Source of the DNA: an uncultured Microbacterium sp.
GTDB lineage: Bacteria > Actinomycetota > Actinomycetes > Actinomycetales > Microbacteriaceae
Direction of reading: 5' to 3'
Assembly: GCF_945952435.1 (NCBI RefSeq)
Contig: NZ_CAMFHZ010000009.1
Span: 58,587 to 122,586, forward strand
DNA length: 64,000 nt
In this document: positions 25,244 through 33,714 of the stretch, piece by piece
Layout: the number at the start of each line of letters is the position of its first letter
Numbering within the stretch: the first letter of the stretch is position 1
The notes under the pieces: model-generated
Databases searched by the model: none
What the model saw: only the letters and a program-made list of their open reading frames with translations
Told to the model about the DNA's origin: nothing
Made by a program: the position numbers and the translations under genes

Positions 25244-26559
25244 CCGACGTTCCCGGCACTCCGCGCACCCTGCGCGTCGCCCTGCTCGGCGCAGGATCCG
25301 TGGGCTCCCAGGTCGCGCGCCTGCTCATCGAGCACGGCGACGACTTCGCCGAGCGCAGTGGCGCCCGGCTCGAGCTCGCGGGGATCCTGGTCCGCGACCC
25401 GGACGCTCCGAGGGACAGCCCGCTGCCGCGGGAGCTGCTGACGACGGACGCCGAGGCGCTGATCCTCGGTGCGGACATCGTGATCGAGCTCATGGGCGGT
25501 CTGGAACCGGCCAGGGAGTACGTGCTCTTGGCGCTGCGCAGCGGCGCCGACGTCGTGACGGGCAACAAGGCGCTGCTCGCCACGCGCGGCGCGGAGATCT
25601 TCGAGGCCGCGGATCAGGTCGGGGCCTCGGTGTCCTACGAGGCCGCGGTCGCCGCCGCGATCCCGATCATCCGCCCGTTGCGGGACTCGCTCGCGGGCGA
25701 CCGGATCGCGCGCATCTTCGGCATCGTCAACGGCAGCACGAACTTCATCCTGGACGCGATGGACCGTCAGGGCCTCGCCGCCGAGGAGGCGCAGCGCATC
25801 GCGACGGACCTCGGCTACCTGGAGGCGGATCCCACCCTCGACCTCGAAGGGTACGACGCTGCGCAGAAGGCCGCGATCCTCGCGAGCCTGGCGTTCCACA
25901 CGCAGGTCTCGATCGACGACGTGCACAGGGAGGGGATCTCCGGCGTCACGGCAGACATGATCGCCGACGCGCGCCGTGCCGGCTTCGTCATCAAGCTCCT
26001 CGCGGTGTGCGAACGGCTTTCCGAGGACGACGGCGACGCGGTGTCGGTGCGGGTGTATCCCGCGCTCATCGACCGGGAGCATCCGCTCGCGAGCGTGCAC
26101 GGCGGCAACAACGCCGTGTTCGTCGAGGCGGAGGCAGCAGGGCCCCTCATGTTCTACGGCGCCGGCGCCGGCGGTGTGCAGACGGCGTCCGCGGTGCTCG
26201 GGGACGTCGTCTCCGCGGCGCGCCGGCACATCGCGGGCGGCGTGGGGGTCGGCGAGTCCGCACGGCAGAGCCTTCCGCTCGCCCCGTTCGGACACATCAC
26301 GACCCGCTATCAGATCACGATCGAGGTCGCGGACGTGCCAGGGGTCCTGGCGACCGTCGCGGGGATCCTCAGCGACCACGGCGTCTCGATCGCCACGGCG
26401 CTGCAGACCGTCGAGGCCGGCGAGGACAGCACGACCGCCCGGATCGTGATCGGCACCCATCGCGCGACCGAGCAGGCGCTCAGCGACACGGTCGCGCGTC
26501 TGGCCGACGACGACGCCGTCGCCCGCGTGGTGTCGGTGCTGCGCGTCGAGGGGGAGTGA
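25240..26559 (+). CDS. hom: Homoserine dehydrogenase
   Basis: This 439-residue NAD(P)-dependent enzyme reduces aspartate semialdehyde to homoserine. It has the N-terminal Rossmann motif VALLGAGSVGSQVARLL. The catalytic region is GIVNGSTNFILDAM and LGYLEADPTLDLEGYDAAQKAAILA, with the conserved Lys and Asp residues. A C-terminal ACT domain (about residues 350-439, ITIEVADVPGVLATVAGIL) normally gives threonine feedback control. The ATG overlaps the lysA stop, and thrB starts one base after its stop. No thrC lies between hom and thrB, unlike many actinobacteria. Confidence 0.97.
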   Translation: MTDVPGTPRTLRVALLGAGSVGSQVARLLIEHGDDFAERSGARLELAGILVRDPDAPRDSPLPRELLTTDAEALILGADIVIELMGGLEPAREYVLLALRSGADVVTGNKALLATRGAEIFEAADQVGASVSYEAAVAAAIPIIRPLRDSLAGDRIARIFGIVNGSTNFILDAMDRQGLAAEEAQRIATDLGYLEADPTLDLEGYDAAQKAAILASLAFHTQVSIDDVHREGISGVTADMIADARRAGFVIKLLAVCERLSEDDGDAVSVRVYPALIDREHPLASVHGGNNAVFVEAEAAGPLMFYGAGAGGVQTASAVLGDVVSAARRHIAGGVGVGESARQSLPLAPFGHITTRYQITIEVADVPGVLATVAGILSDHGVSIATALQTVEAGEDSTTARIVIGTHRATEQALSDTVARLADDDAVARVVSVLRVEGE

Positions 26560-26560
26560 G

Positions 26561-27514
26561 ATGGGTGCGACGACGCCTGTGATCGGGCGCACGGTCGAGG
26601 TGCGCGTGCCGGCGACGAGTGCGAACCTCGGCCCGGGGTTCGACACGCTGGGCCTCGCCCTGAGCATGTACGACGAGCTCGAGGTCACCGCGCGCGAGCC
26701 GGGCGTCTTGGAGATCGAGGTCTCCGGATCCGGTGCGGACGAGATCGCCCGGGACGCGACGAACCTCGTCGTCCGCTCGATCGCGCACGTCTTCGCGGAT
26801 GCCGGGATCCCGCTGCCCGGGATCCGCCTCGTCGCCGTCAACGGCGTGCCGCACGGTCGGGGACTCGGGTCCTCGGGCGCCGCGGTGGCGGCAGGCGTGC
26901 TCGCCGCCCAGGGGCTGCTCGCGGGCGTCGTCGAACTCGACGACGCGGCGCTGCTGCGTCTCGCCACCGAGCTGGAGGGCCACCCGGACAACGTCGCGCC
27001 CGCGCTGTTCGGGGGTCTCACGATCGCTTGGACGGGAGAGCGCGGGCCGCAGCACAAGAAGCTGCTGGTGCATCGCGGCGTCTCTCCTCTCGTGCTCGTG
27101 CCCGGCTACACGATGTCGACCAAGGCCGCCCGCAGCCTGCAGCCCCCGCAGGTGCCGAGCGAGGACGCGGTGTTCAACGTCTCGCGCTCCGCCCTGCTCA
27201 TCGCCGCCCTCACGCAGAGCCCCGACGTGCTGCTCGACGCGACGGACGACCGACTGCACCAGGGCTACCGCGCGCCCGCGATGCCGGAGACCAGCCGGCT
27301 CGTCCAGGCGCTGCGCGCCGAGGGCTACGCGGCCGTCGTGTCCGGCGCCGGCCCCAGCGTGCTGGTGCTCTGCGATGGTCCGGGATCGCGGCTCGAGGCG
27401 GCCCGCCTGGCCGACGAGATCACGGACACTCCGTGGGAGCACCGATCGGTCGCGGTCGACGTGCGGGGTGGTACAGTGAGGGAACGAGCGGAGGGTTCTT
27501 CGTCACAATCGTGA
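26561..27514 (+). CDS. thrB: Homoserine kinase
   Basis: This is a GHMP-family kinase of 317 residues that phosphorylates homoserine on the threonine branch. The substrate loop PATSANLGPGFDTLGLAL and the ATP-binding glycine loop PHGRGLGSSGAAVAAG are intact. C-terminal SGAGPSVLVL is motif 3. It starts one base after hom and ends the lysA-hom-thrB operon. A TACAGT box inside its 3' end (27472-27477) may begin the rho transcript. Confidence 0.96.
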   Translation: MGATTPVIGRTVEVRVPATSANLGPGFDTLGLALSMYDELEVTAREPGVLEIEVSGSGADEIARDATNLVVRSIAHVFADAGIPLPGIRLVAVNGVPHGRGLGSSGAAVAAGVLAAQGLLAGVVELDDAALLRLATELEGHPDNVAPALFGGLTIAWTGERGPQHKKLLVHRGVSPLVLVPGYTMSTKAARSLQPPQVPSEDAVFNVSRSALLIAALTQSPDVLLDATDDRLHQGYRAPAMPETSRLVQALRAEGYAAVVSGAGPSVLVLCDGPGSRLEAARLADEITDTPWEHRSVAVDVRGGTVRERAEGSSSQS

Positions 27515-27709
27515 TTCCGGCCCGAGACGCGATCTCAGCGTCAGCCGCACTCCACCCGAAACCGCACCGCGTGCCGGCGATTCCGCTGCCCACGGGCGCG
27601 TTCCCCGGGTGGCATGCAGGGGACAGCCTGTTCTCGACATGATCCGTGCGGCCGCGCCCGGCTCTCGCCGTGCGCCGCTTCCCACCCCCAGACGTAAAGA
27701 GGAGTACTC
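27515..27709 (+). other. Long 5' leader of rho (no gene seen)
   Basis: This 195-bp stretch between thrB and rho has no supported gene. If transcription begins near 27484, from the TACAGT box inside thrB, rho has a leader of over 200 nt rich in C. A long, C-rich, little-structured leader would suit autoregulation by Rho-dependent termination, known in other bacteria; here it is an inference. GAGGAG at the end is the rho ribosome-binding site. Confidence 0.4.
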
Positions 27710-29644
27710 GTGGAGACCATCTCCGAGACCCAGAACGACACCTCGGCACCCGCCGAGACGGCGCCCGTCGAGGACGCCCCCAAGGCGCCGCGCAAGCGCG
27801 CCCCGCGCCGCGCGACCACAGCGACGGCAGCCGCCACGACGGCGGAGGCCGAGGCGTCCGCTCCGGCGGCGCCCGTCGACGCGACCCCCGCCGCGACGTC
27901 CGCCGCGGACGCCCCGGCCGAGGACGCGCCGAAGGTGAAGACTCCGCGCCGCAGCCGTGCGAAGAAGACCGAGGAGGCCCCGGCCGAGGCCGCCGCCCCG
28001 GGCGACGCCGGAGCCGCCCCCGCCGCGGACGCCTCCGCGGATGCATCGGCCGAGGACGCGCCGAAGGCGAAGGCCCCGCGCCGCAGCCGTGCGAAGAAGA
28101 CCGAGGAGGCCCCGGCCGAGGCCGCCGCCGACGGCCCGACGGCGTCGACGACCCCGGCCACCGAGCCGCAGCCCGCCGAGGCCGCTGCCGAGCCGCAGGC
28201 CGAGGCGCCCGCCGAGAGCGAGGAGACGAACGGCCGCAGTCGCAGCCGGTCCCGCAGCCGCAGCCGCAACCGCAACGGCAAGGACCAGGACGGCCAGAGC
28301 GGCAACCAGAACGGTCAGAACAATCAGAACCAGAACCAGCGCGGCGGCTCCGTCGACGCCGACGAGGATGGATCCGGCTCCGGCCGCAGCCGTCAGCGCA
28401 ACAAGCGCCGCGGCGGCGTCAACCAGAACGTCGACGAGTTCGAGACCGAGATCGGCGAGGACGACGTCCTCATCCCGATCGCGGGCATCCTGGACGTGCT
28501 CGACAACTACGCGTTCGTGCGTACGACCGGCTACCTCTCCGGCCCCAGCGACGTGTACGTCTCGCTCGGCCAGGTGAAGAAGTACAACCTGCGCAAGGGC
28601 GACGCCGTGGTCGGCGCGATCAAGCAGCCCCGCGAGGGCGAGCAGCAGGGGCGCCAGAAGTACAACGCCCTGGTCAAGGTCGACTCGATCAACGGGCTGA
28701 GCGCCGAGGACGCCGCGCACCGCGTCGAGTTCTCGAACCTCACCCCGCTCTACCCGCAGGAGCGTCTGCGTCTGGAGACGGCACCGGAGAAGCTCACCCA
28801 GCGCATCATCGACCTCGTCGCGCCGATCGGCAAGGGCCAGCGCGGCCTCATCGTCGCGCCGCCCAAGGCCGGCAAGACGATCGTGCTGCAGCAGATCGCG
28901 AACGCGATCGCGATCAACAACCCCGAGGTGCACCTCATGGTCGTGCTCGTCGACGAGCGCCCCGAAGAGGTCACGGACATGCAGCGCACGGTGAAGGGCG
29001 AGGTCATCGCCTCGACCTTCGACCGACCGGCGGAGGACCACACCACGGTCGCCGAGCTCGCGATCGAGCGGGCCAAGCGCCTCGTCGAGCTGGGCCGCGA
29101 CGTCGTCGTGCTGCTCGACTCGATCACCCGCCTCGGACGCGCCTACAACATCGCCGCCCCGGCGTCGGGTCGCGTGCTCACCGGCGGCGTGGACGCGTCC
29201 GCGCTGTACCCGCCGAAGCGCTTCTTCGGTGCCGCCCGCAACATCGAGAACGGCGGATCCCTGACGATCCTCGCCACGGCGCTCGTCGAGACCGGTTCCA
29301 AGATGGACGAGGTCATCTTCGAGGAGTTCAAGGGCACCGGCAACAGTGAGCTGCGCCTGAGCCGCGCGCTCGCGGACAAGCGGATCTTCCCGGCCGTCGA
29401 CGTGAACGCGTCGTCCACCCGCCGCGAGGAGATGCTGCTGAGCCCCGACGAGGTCAAGATCACGTGGAAGCTGCGTCGCGCTCTCGCCGGGCTCGACCCG
29501 CAGCAGGCGCTCGAGGTGGTGCTCGGAAAGCTCAAGGAGACCGACTCCAACGTCGAGTTCCTGCTGCAGATGCAGAACGCGCAGCTCGGAAAGCCGCAGA
29601 GCGGCACCGGTCACAGCCACGCGTCCGAGAACAGCATCCGCTGA
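27710..29644 (+). CDS. rho: Transcription termination factor Rho with extended disordered N-terminus
   Basis: Rho is the hexameric RNA helicase that ends transcription. This one has 644 residues. The first 240 or so are Ala/Pro/Glu/Arg-rich, with two 26-residue copies of [21 protein letters not shown] (71-96 and 115-140), an Arg-Ser run (176-187) and a Q/N-rich stretch (188-215). I see no Rho_N helical domain. From about residue 250 the protein is ordinary: the cold-shock-like RNA-binding fold, Walker A PPKAGKT near 384, [14 protein letters not shown], the Q/R-loop region and a normal C-terminus. GTG 27710 has GAGGAG upstream. Confidence 0.96.
   Translation: METISETQNDTSAPAETAPVEDAPKAPRKRAPRRATTATAAATTAEAEASAPAAPVDATPAATSAADAPAEDAPKVKTPRRSRAKKTEEAPAEAAAPGDAGAAPAADASADASAEDAPKAKAPRRSRAKKTEEAPAEAAADGPTASTTPATEPQPAEAAAEPQAEAPAESEETNGRSRSRSRSRSRNRNGKDQDGQSGNQNGQNNQNQNQRGGSVDADEDGSGSGRSRQRNKRRGGVNQNVDEFETEIGEDDVLIPIAGILDVLDNYAFVRTTGYLSGPSDVYVSLGQVKKYNLRKGDAVVGAIKQPREGEQQGRQKYNALVKVDSINGLSAEDAAHRVEFSNLTPLYPQERLRLETAPEKLTQRIIDLVAPIGKGQRGLIVAPPKAGKTIVLQQIANAIAINNPEVHLMVVLVDERPEEVTDMQRTVKGEVIASTFDRPAEDHTTVAELAIERAKRLVELGRDVVVLLDSITRLGRAYNIAAPASGRVLTGGVDASALYPPKRFFGAARNIENGGSLTILATALVETGSKMDEVIFEEFKGTGNSELRLSRALADKRIFPAVDVNASSTRREEMLLSPDEVKITWKLRRALAGLDPQQALEVVLGKLKETDSNVEFLLQMQNAQLGKPQSGTGHSHASENSIR
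27920..28129 (+). repeat. 78-bp direct duplication inside rho
   Basis: Positions 27920-27997 and 28052-28129 match at 75 of 78 bases. They encode two 26-residue basic/acidic modules 44 codons apart (start to start), and residues 21-34 look like a degenerate third copy. The duplication keeps frame and lies wholly in the disordered N-terminal region. Confidence 0.85.
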
Positions 29645-29673
29645 CGCGTCCGCGGGCAGGGGATCCGGTCGTC

Positions 29674-30753
29674 ATGTTCGAGCAGGTCGAGGCGCTGCGC
29701 GACGAGCACCAGAGGGTGGAGAGGGAGCTCTCCGACCCCGAGGTGCACGCCGATGCGGCGCGCGCGAAGCGGGTCAACCGCCGCTACGCAGAGCTCAGCC
29801 GCATCGTCAAGGCACATGACGACTGGATCGCCGCGGGCGACGACCTCGAGACCGCACGCGAGTTCGCGCGCGAGGACGAGAGCATCGCGGCGGAGATCCC
29901 GGCGCTCGAGGAGGGCTTCCAGCAGGCGCAGGAGCGTCTGCGGCGTCTGCTGATTCCGCGCGATCCCGACGACGCACGCGATGTGATCATGGAGATCAAA
30001 GCGGGGGAGGGCGGAGCCGAATCCGCCCTCTTCGCCGCGGATCTGCTCCGGATGTACATCCAGTACGCCGCGTCGAAGGGCTGGAAGACCGAGCTGCTGG
30101 AGCGAACCGAGTCCGATCTCGGCGGATACAAGGACGTCCAGGTGGCCATCAAGGGCGCCTCGGCCGACCCCTCCCAGGGCGTCTGGGCGCATCTCAAGTA
30201 CGAGGGCGGCGTGCACCGGGTGCAGCGCGTCCCGGCGACCGAGTCGCAGGGGCGCATCCACACCTCCACGACGGGGGTGCTCGTCTTCCCCGAGGTCGAC
30301 GAGCCGGAGGAGATCCAGATCGATCAGAACGATCTGAAGATCGACGTGTTCCGCTCCTCGGGCCCCGGCGGTCAGTCCGTGAACACGACGGACTCGGCGG
30401 TGCGCATCACGCACGTGCCGACCGGCATCGTCGTGTCGATGCAGAACGAGAAGTCCCAGCTGCAGAACCGCGAGGCCGCGATGCGGGTGCTGCGCGCCCG
30501 GCTCCTCGCCAAGCAGCAGGAGGAGCTCGACGCGGCGGCATCCGACGCCCGCCGGTCGCAGATCCGCGGCATGGACCGCTCGGAGCGGATCCGCACGTAC
30601 AACTTCCCGGAGAACCGCATCGCCGACCACCGCACCGGGTTCAAGGCCTACAACCTCGATCAGGTGATGGACGGCGCGCTCGAGCCGATCATCGAATCCG
30701 CGATCCACGCGGACGAGGAGGCGCGTCTCGCCGCACTCGGCGCCGACGCCTGA
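29674..30753 (+). CDS. prfA: Peptide chain release factor 1
   Basis: This class I release factor of 359 residues terminates translation at UAA and [23 protein letters not shown] contains the PxT tripeptide that reads the stop codon, and [18 protein letters not shown] has the GGQ motif that triggers peptide release. GGQ-Gln methylation would be done by PrmC, encoded at 36981. The gene starts 29 bp after rho, probably in the same transcript; prmC is separated from it here by about 6 kb of other genes, whereas the two are usually adjacent. Confidence 0.97.
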   Translation: MFEQVEALRDEHQRVERELSDPEVHADAARAKRVNRRYAELSRIVKAHDDWIAAGDDLETAREFAREDESIAAEIPALEEGFQQAQERLRRLLIPRDPDDARDVIMEIKAGEGGAESALFAADLLRMYIQYAASKGWKTELLERTESDLGGYKDVQVAIKGASADPSQGVWAHLKYEGGVHRVQRVPATESQGRIHTSTTGVLVFPEVDEPEEIQIDQNDLKIDVFRSSGPGGQSVNTTDSAVRITHVPTGIVVSMQNEKSQLQNREAAMRVLRARLLAKQQEELDAAASDARRSQIRGMDRSERIRTYNFPENRIADHRTGFKAYNLDQVMDGALEPIIESAIHADEEARLAALGADA

Positions 30754-30777
30754 ACACGCCCCGGACGCGTCGCCGGC

Positions 30778-31425
30778 TCAGGCCGGGGTCGCTCGCCGCA
30801 GCTCCAGTTGATCCAGCACGAGGTCGAGCCCGTACTCGAACTCGTCGCCGTAGTCGTAGTCGTGACCCACGACCATCTGCGCGAGCATCTCCGCGAGATA
30901 CGGGTACTCGGAGGCCGTGACCTCCAGCCCGGCGGCGAACTCCTCCGGACCGGTATCGGGGGTGAACGGGAGACTCAGCTCGGTGAGCACGAACCCGTAG
31001 ATGTAGGCGTCCAGGGCGGAGTACGCGTGGGCGGCGAGCGTGAGGTCGAAGCCGTCGCCGCGGAGCAGCCCGAGCACGCGGTCGTGGTGCCGCATCACGG
31101 CCTCGCCGGGGTTCGCTCGCGATTCGAGCAGGGTCAGCGCCCAGGAGTGCTTCGTGAGGACGGCACGCATCGCGTGGGCGCGCGAGGTCATCGCGGCGCG
31201 CCACGGCGCGCCGATCTCGGGCAGCGGGATCTGCGCGAACGCGGCGTCGGCGAGCAGGTCGAGCAGCTCCTCCTTGCCGGAGACGTGATGGTAGAGCGAC
31301 ATCGCCTCGGCACCGAGCGCCTTGCCGACGTTGCGCATGCTCACCGCGCCCAGGCCGCCGTCGTCGGCGACCTGCATCGCCGCGGTCACGATGCGCTCCC
31401 GGTTGAGGGGGTTCTGCCGAGCCAC
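30778..31425 (-). CDS. TetR/AcrR-family transcriptional regulator
   Basis: This is a 215-residue repressor. The N-terminal helix-turn-helix (RERIVTAAMQVADDGGLGAVSMRNVGKALGAEAMSLY in two segments) is followed by YHHVSGKEELLDLLAD, a typical TetR start. The C-terminal ligand domain resembles the TetR_C group found beside oxidoreductase and efflux genes. It is divergent from an alcohol dehydrogenase gene, and two CTTAC-N4-GTAAG palindromes in the 86-bp gap are its probable operators, one of them lying against each start. The inducer is unknown. Confidence 0.92.
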   Translation of the reverse strand: MARQNPLNRERIVTAAMQVADDGGLGAVSMRNVGKALGAEAMSLYHHVSGKEELLDLLADAAFAQIPLPEIGAPWRAAMTSRAHAMRAVLTKHSWALTLLESRANPGEAVMRHHDRVLGLLRGDGFDLTLAAHAYSALDAYIYGFVLTELSLPFTPDTGPEEFAAGLEVTASEYPYLAEMLAQMVVGHDYDYGDEFEYGLDLVLDQLELRRATPA

Positions 31426-31454
31426 TCGGCCTCCGTCCCGGGCGGCGGTTGCGC

Positions 31455-31470
31455 CCTTACTGCTGTAAGG
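31455..31470. promoter_or_regulatory. TetR operator 1
   Basis: CCTTAC-TGCT-GTAAGG is a perfect 6-4-6 palindrome 30 bp from the tetR start. Its core recurs 34 bp away. Confidence 0.72.
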
Positions 31471-31489
31471 CTATCGTGGCGAACAAAGG

Positions 31490-31503
31490 CTTACGGGTGT
31501 AAG
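31490..31503. promoter_or_regulatory. TetR operator 2
   Basis: CTTAC-GGGT-GTAAG repeats the core of operator 1 and ends eight bases before the dehydrogenase ATG, overlapping its AAGGGG ribosome-binding site. The 34-bp centre spacing is a little over three helical turns, placing both sites on roughly the same DNA face. Confidence 0.72.
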
Positions 31504-31511
31504 GGGACAGG

Positions 31512-32492
31512 ATGCGTGCAGGTGTGGTCGAGCGGTACAGGCCTCCGTCCGTCGTGCGGATCGCGACGGTGGCCGACCCGGTCGCGGGACGGGGGGAGGT
31601 GCTCGTGCGGGTCGTGGCGGCGACCGTCAACTCCGGGGACGCGCGCATCCGGGGCGCGCGCTTTCCGCGCGGGTTCGCCCTCCCCGGCCGGCTCGCGCTC
31701 GGGCTGCGTGGCCCGCGGGCGGCGGTCCTCGGCGTGGTCTTCTCGGGTGTCGTCGAGGCGACGGGCGCGGGCGCGGTCGGCGTCGCGGTCGGCGATCGTG
31801 TCTGCGGGATGACCGGGGCGCGCATGGGCGCGCACGCCGAGCTCGTCGCGGTGTCCGCGTCGCGGGTCGTGCGCGTCCCCGACGAGGTCTCCTTCGAGGA
31901 TGCCGCCGGGGTGCTCTTCGGCGGCACGACGGCCCTGCACTTCTTGCGGGACAAGGCAGGGGTGCGACGCGGCGAGCAGGTGCTCGTCGTCGGCGCCTCC
32001 GGAGCGGTCGGCACGAACGCGGTGCAGCTCGCGAAGCACCTCGGGGCGACGGTCACCGCCGTGACGAGCGACGGCAACGCCACCCTCGCCACGGAGCTCG
32101 GTGCCGACCGGGTGATCGACTACCGCGTCACTCCGGTCGGTTCGCTCGCGAAGCACGGCGAGCGCTTCGACGTCGTCTTCGACACGGTCGGCGCGCTGAG
32201 TCCGGCGACGGGACGACCGCTGCTCTCCGCGGGCGGCAGGCTGCTGCTCGCAGCCGCGAGCCTCGGCGAGATCGTCACGGCCCGCGGTCCGGTCAAGACG
32301 GGCACGGCCCCGCAGCGCACCGAGGACTTCGACACCCTGCTCGGCCTGGTCGGCTCGGGTGCGCTGCACGTCGTCATCGACGGCGCGCTTCCGCTCGACC
32401 GGCTCGCCGAGGCGCACGCGCGTGTCGACTCGGGCCGCAAGATCGGCAATCTCGTGCTGCGCCCGCAGAACGTCGCCGACCCCACGGTCTGA
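31512..32492 (+). CDS. NAD(P)-dependent zinc-free alcohol dehydrogenase (quinone-reductase type)
   Basis: This 326-residue MDR-family oxidoreductase has an N-terminal GroES-like fold. It also has a Rossmann motif (VLVVGASGAVGTNAVQLAKHL) and the downstream VFDTVGAL and GGRLLLAAASL of quinone-reductase-like members. The Cys/His ligands of zinc alcohol dehydrogenases are absent. Its partner TetR gene and two operators indicate induction by a small electrophile or quinone; the actual substrate is unknown. The start has AAGGGGACAGG upstream. Confidence 0.9.
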   Translation: MRAGVVERYRPPSVVRIATVADPVAGRGEVLVRVVAATVNSGDARIRGARFPRGFALPGRLALGLRGPRAAVLGVVFSGVVEATGAGAVGVAVGDRVCGMTGARMGAHAELVAVSASRVVRVPDEVSFEDAAGVLFGGTTALHFLRDKAGVRRGEQVLVVGASGAVGTNAVQLAKHLGATVTAVTSDGNATLATELGADRVIDYRVTPVGSLAKHGERFDVVFDTVGALSPATGRPLLSAGGRLLLAAASLGEIVTARGPVKTGTAPQRTEDFDTLLGLVGSGALHVVIDGALPLDRLAEAHARVDSGRKIGNLVLRPQNVADPTV

Positions 32493-32494
32493 TC

Positions 32495-32625
32495 GTGGAA
32501 CTCGGCGACGTTCTGCGCATCTCCGCGGCGGACGCCGAGCCCGGCAGGATCGGCGGCGCGGCGGCTTCGCGGTCGACAGCCTGCTCGTCCGGCAGGCGCC
32601 GACCTGGCATCCGCTCGAGACCTGA
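32495..32625 (+). pseudogene. Possible broken short ORF
   Basis: GTG 32495 opens a frame reading VELGDVLRISAADAEPGRIGG. About 20 codons on, a different frame reads GGFAVDSLLVRQAPTWHPLET and then stops at 32625. Joined near 32558 the two would form one short protein of about 40 residues, suggesting either a frameshifted small gene or chance. I do not recognise the product, and nothing else supports it. The gap also holds the 3' side of dinB. Confidence 0.22.
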
Positions 32626-32649
32626 TCCCTCGTGTCGGGGGCGGGAACC

Positions 32650-33714
32650 TCACCCCGCGCCGCGGACGGACGTGCGGCCGTCGCGCACATCGTCGGGCAG
32701 GGTCATCTCGGCGCGCAGGCCCAGCAGCCGCACGGCGCGGTCCGGGGCGATCCGGGCGATGAGCTCCCGTGCCTTCTCGACGATGACGGCACGATCGGCG
32801 GTCTCCGGGATCCGCCGGGTGAAGGTCTTCGTCGTGAACGGCGCGTAGCGCACCTTCAGGCCGAGCCCGATCACACCGCGGCCGTCCTCCGTCACGTCGT
32901 CGAGCACCTGGTCGAGCAGGTTCAGGGCGGCCCGCTCGATCTCCGCAGGGTCGACGAGATCGGTCTGATACGTGGTCTCGCGGCTGTGCCCGCGCGGCAC
33001 CCAGGGGGCGTCGTCGACCTCGGCGGATCCGCCGCCCCGTCCGAGCTCGCGGTACCAGAGGCCCATCCTCGGGCCGAACTCGGTGACGAGCTCGTCCTCG
33101 GGCGCGGCGGCGAGTTCTGCGACCGTCCGGATGCCGAGCGCGAGCAGCCGCTTCGACACCTTCGGTCCGACACCCCACAGCTCGATGACAGGGCGCCCAC
33201 CCATCACCGCGTCCCAGTTCGCGGCCGTGAGCCGGAAGACGCCGCGGGGCTTGCCGAACCCCGTCGCGATCTTGGCCCGGACGAGGGTGTCGCCGATGCC
33301 GACGCTGCAGTGCAGCCGTGTGCGACTCAGGATCGCCTGCTGCAGGCCGCGGGCGTACGCCTCGGGATCGTCGGTGTCGACCCCGACGAAGGCCTCGTCC
33401 CAGCCCAGGACCTGCACCACGGCCCCGGGCTGAGCACGCAGCTCCGCCATCACCTCGGCCGATGCCGCGAGATACGCCGGGGCGTCGACCGGCAGGACCA
33501 CGGCATCGGGCGCCTTACGTGCCGCGATGCGCAGCGGCATGCCGGAGCCCACGCCGAACGCGCGCGCCTCATAGGAGGCGGTCGACACCACGGCGCGCTC
33601 GCCCGGATCGCCGCGACCGCCCACGATGACCGGGAGCCCCGCGAGTTCGGGACGACGCAGCACCTCGACGGCCGCGATGAACTGGTCGAGGTCCACGTGG
33701 AGCACCCAGCGCAT
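32650..33714 (-). CDS. dinB: DNA polymerase IV (Y-family)
   Basis: This 354-residue error-prone translesion polymerase has the first catalytic aspartates in HVDLDQFIAAVE. YEARAFGVGSGMPL is the fingers motif, WDEAFVGV supplies the further catalytic Asp-Glu pair, and CSVGIGDTLVRAKIATGFGKP follows. ELWGVGPKVSKRL is the helix-hairpin-helix, and a little-finger domain completes the protein. ATG 33714 has TACTGT seven bases upstream, consistent with a leaderless transcript. I saw no LexA-type box. No C-terminal beta-clamp motif is obvious. Confidence 0.93.
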   Translation of the reverse strand: MRWVLHVDLDQFIAAVEVLRRPELAGLPVIVGGRGDPGERAVVSTASYEARAFGVGSGMPLRIAARKAPDAVVLPVDAPAYLAASAEVMAELRAQPGAVVQVLGWDEAFVGVDTDDPEAYARGLQQAILSRTRLHCSVGIGDTLVRAKIATGFGKPRGVFRLTAANWDAVMGGRPVIELWGVGPKVSKRLLALGIRTVAELAAAPEDELVTEFGPRMGLWYRELGRGGGSAEVDDAPWVPRGHSRETTYQTDLVDPAEIERAALNLLDQVLDDVTEDGRGVIGLGLKVRYAPFTTKTFTRRIPETADRAVIVEKARELIARIAPDRAVRLLGLRAEMTLPDDVRDGRTSVRGAG

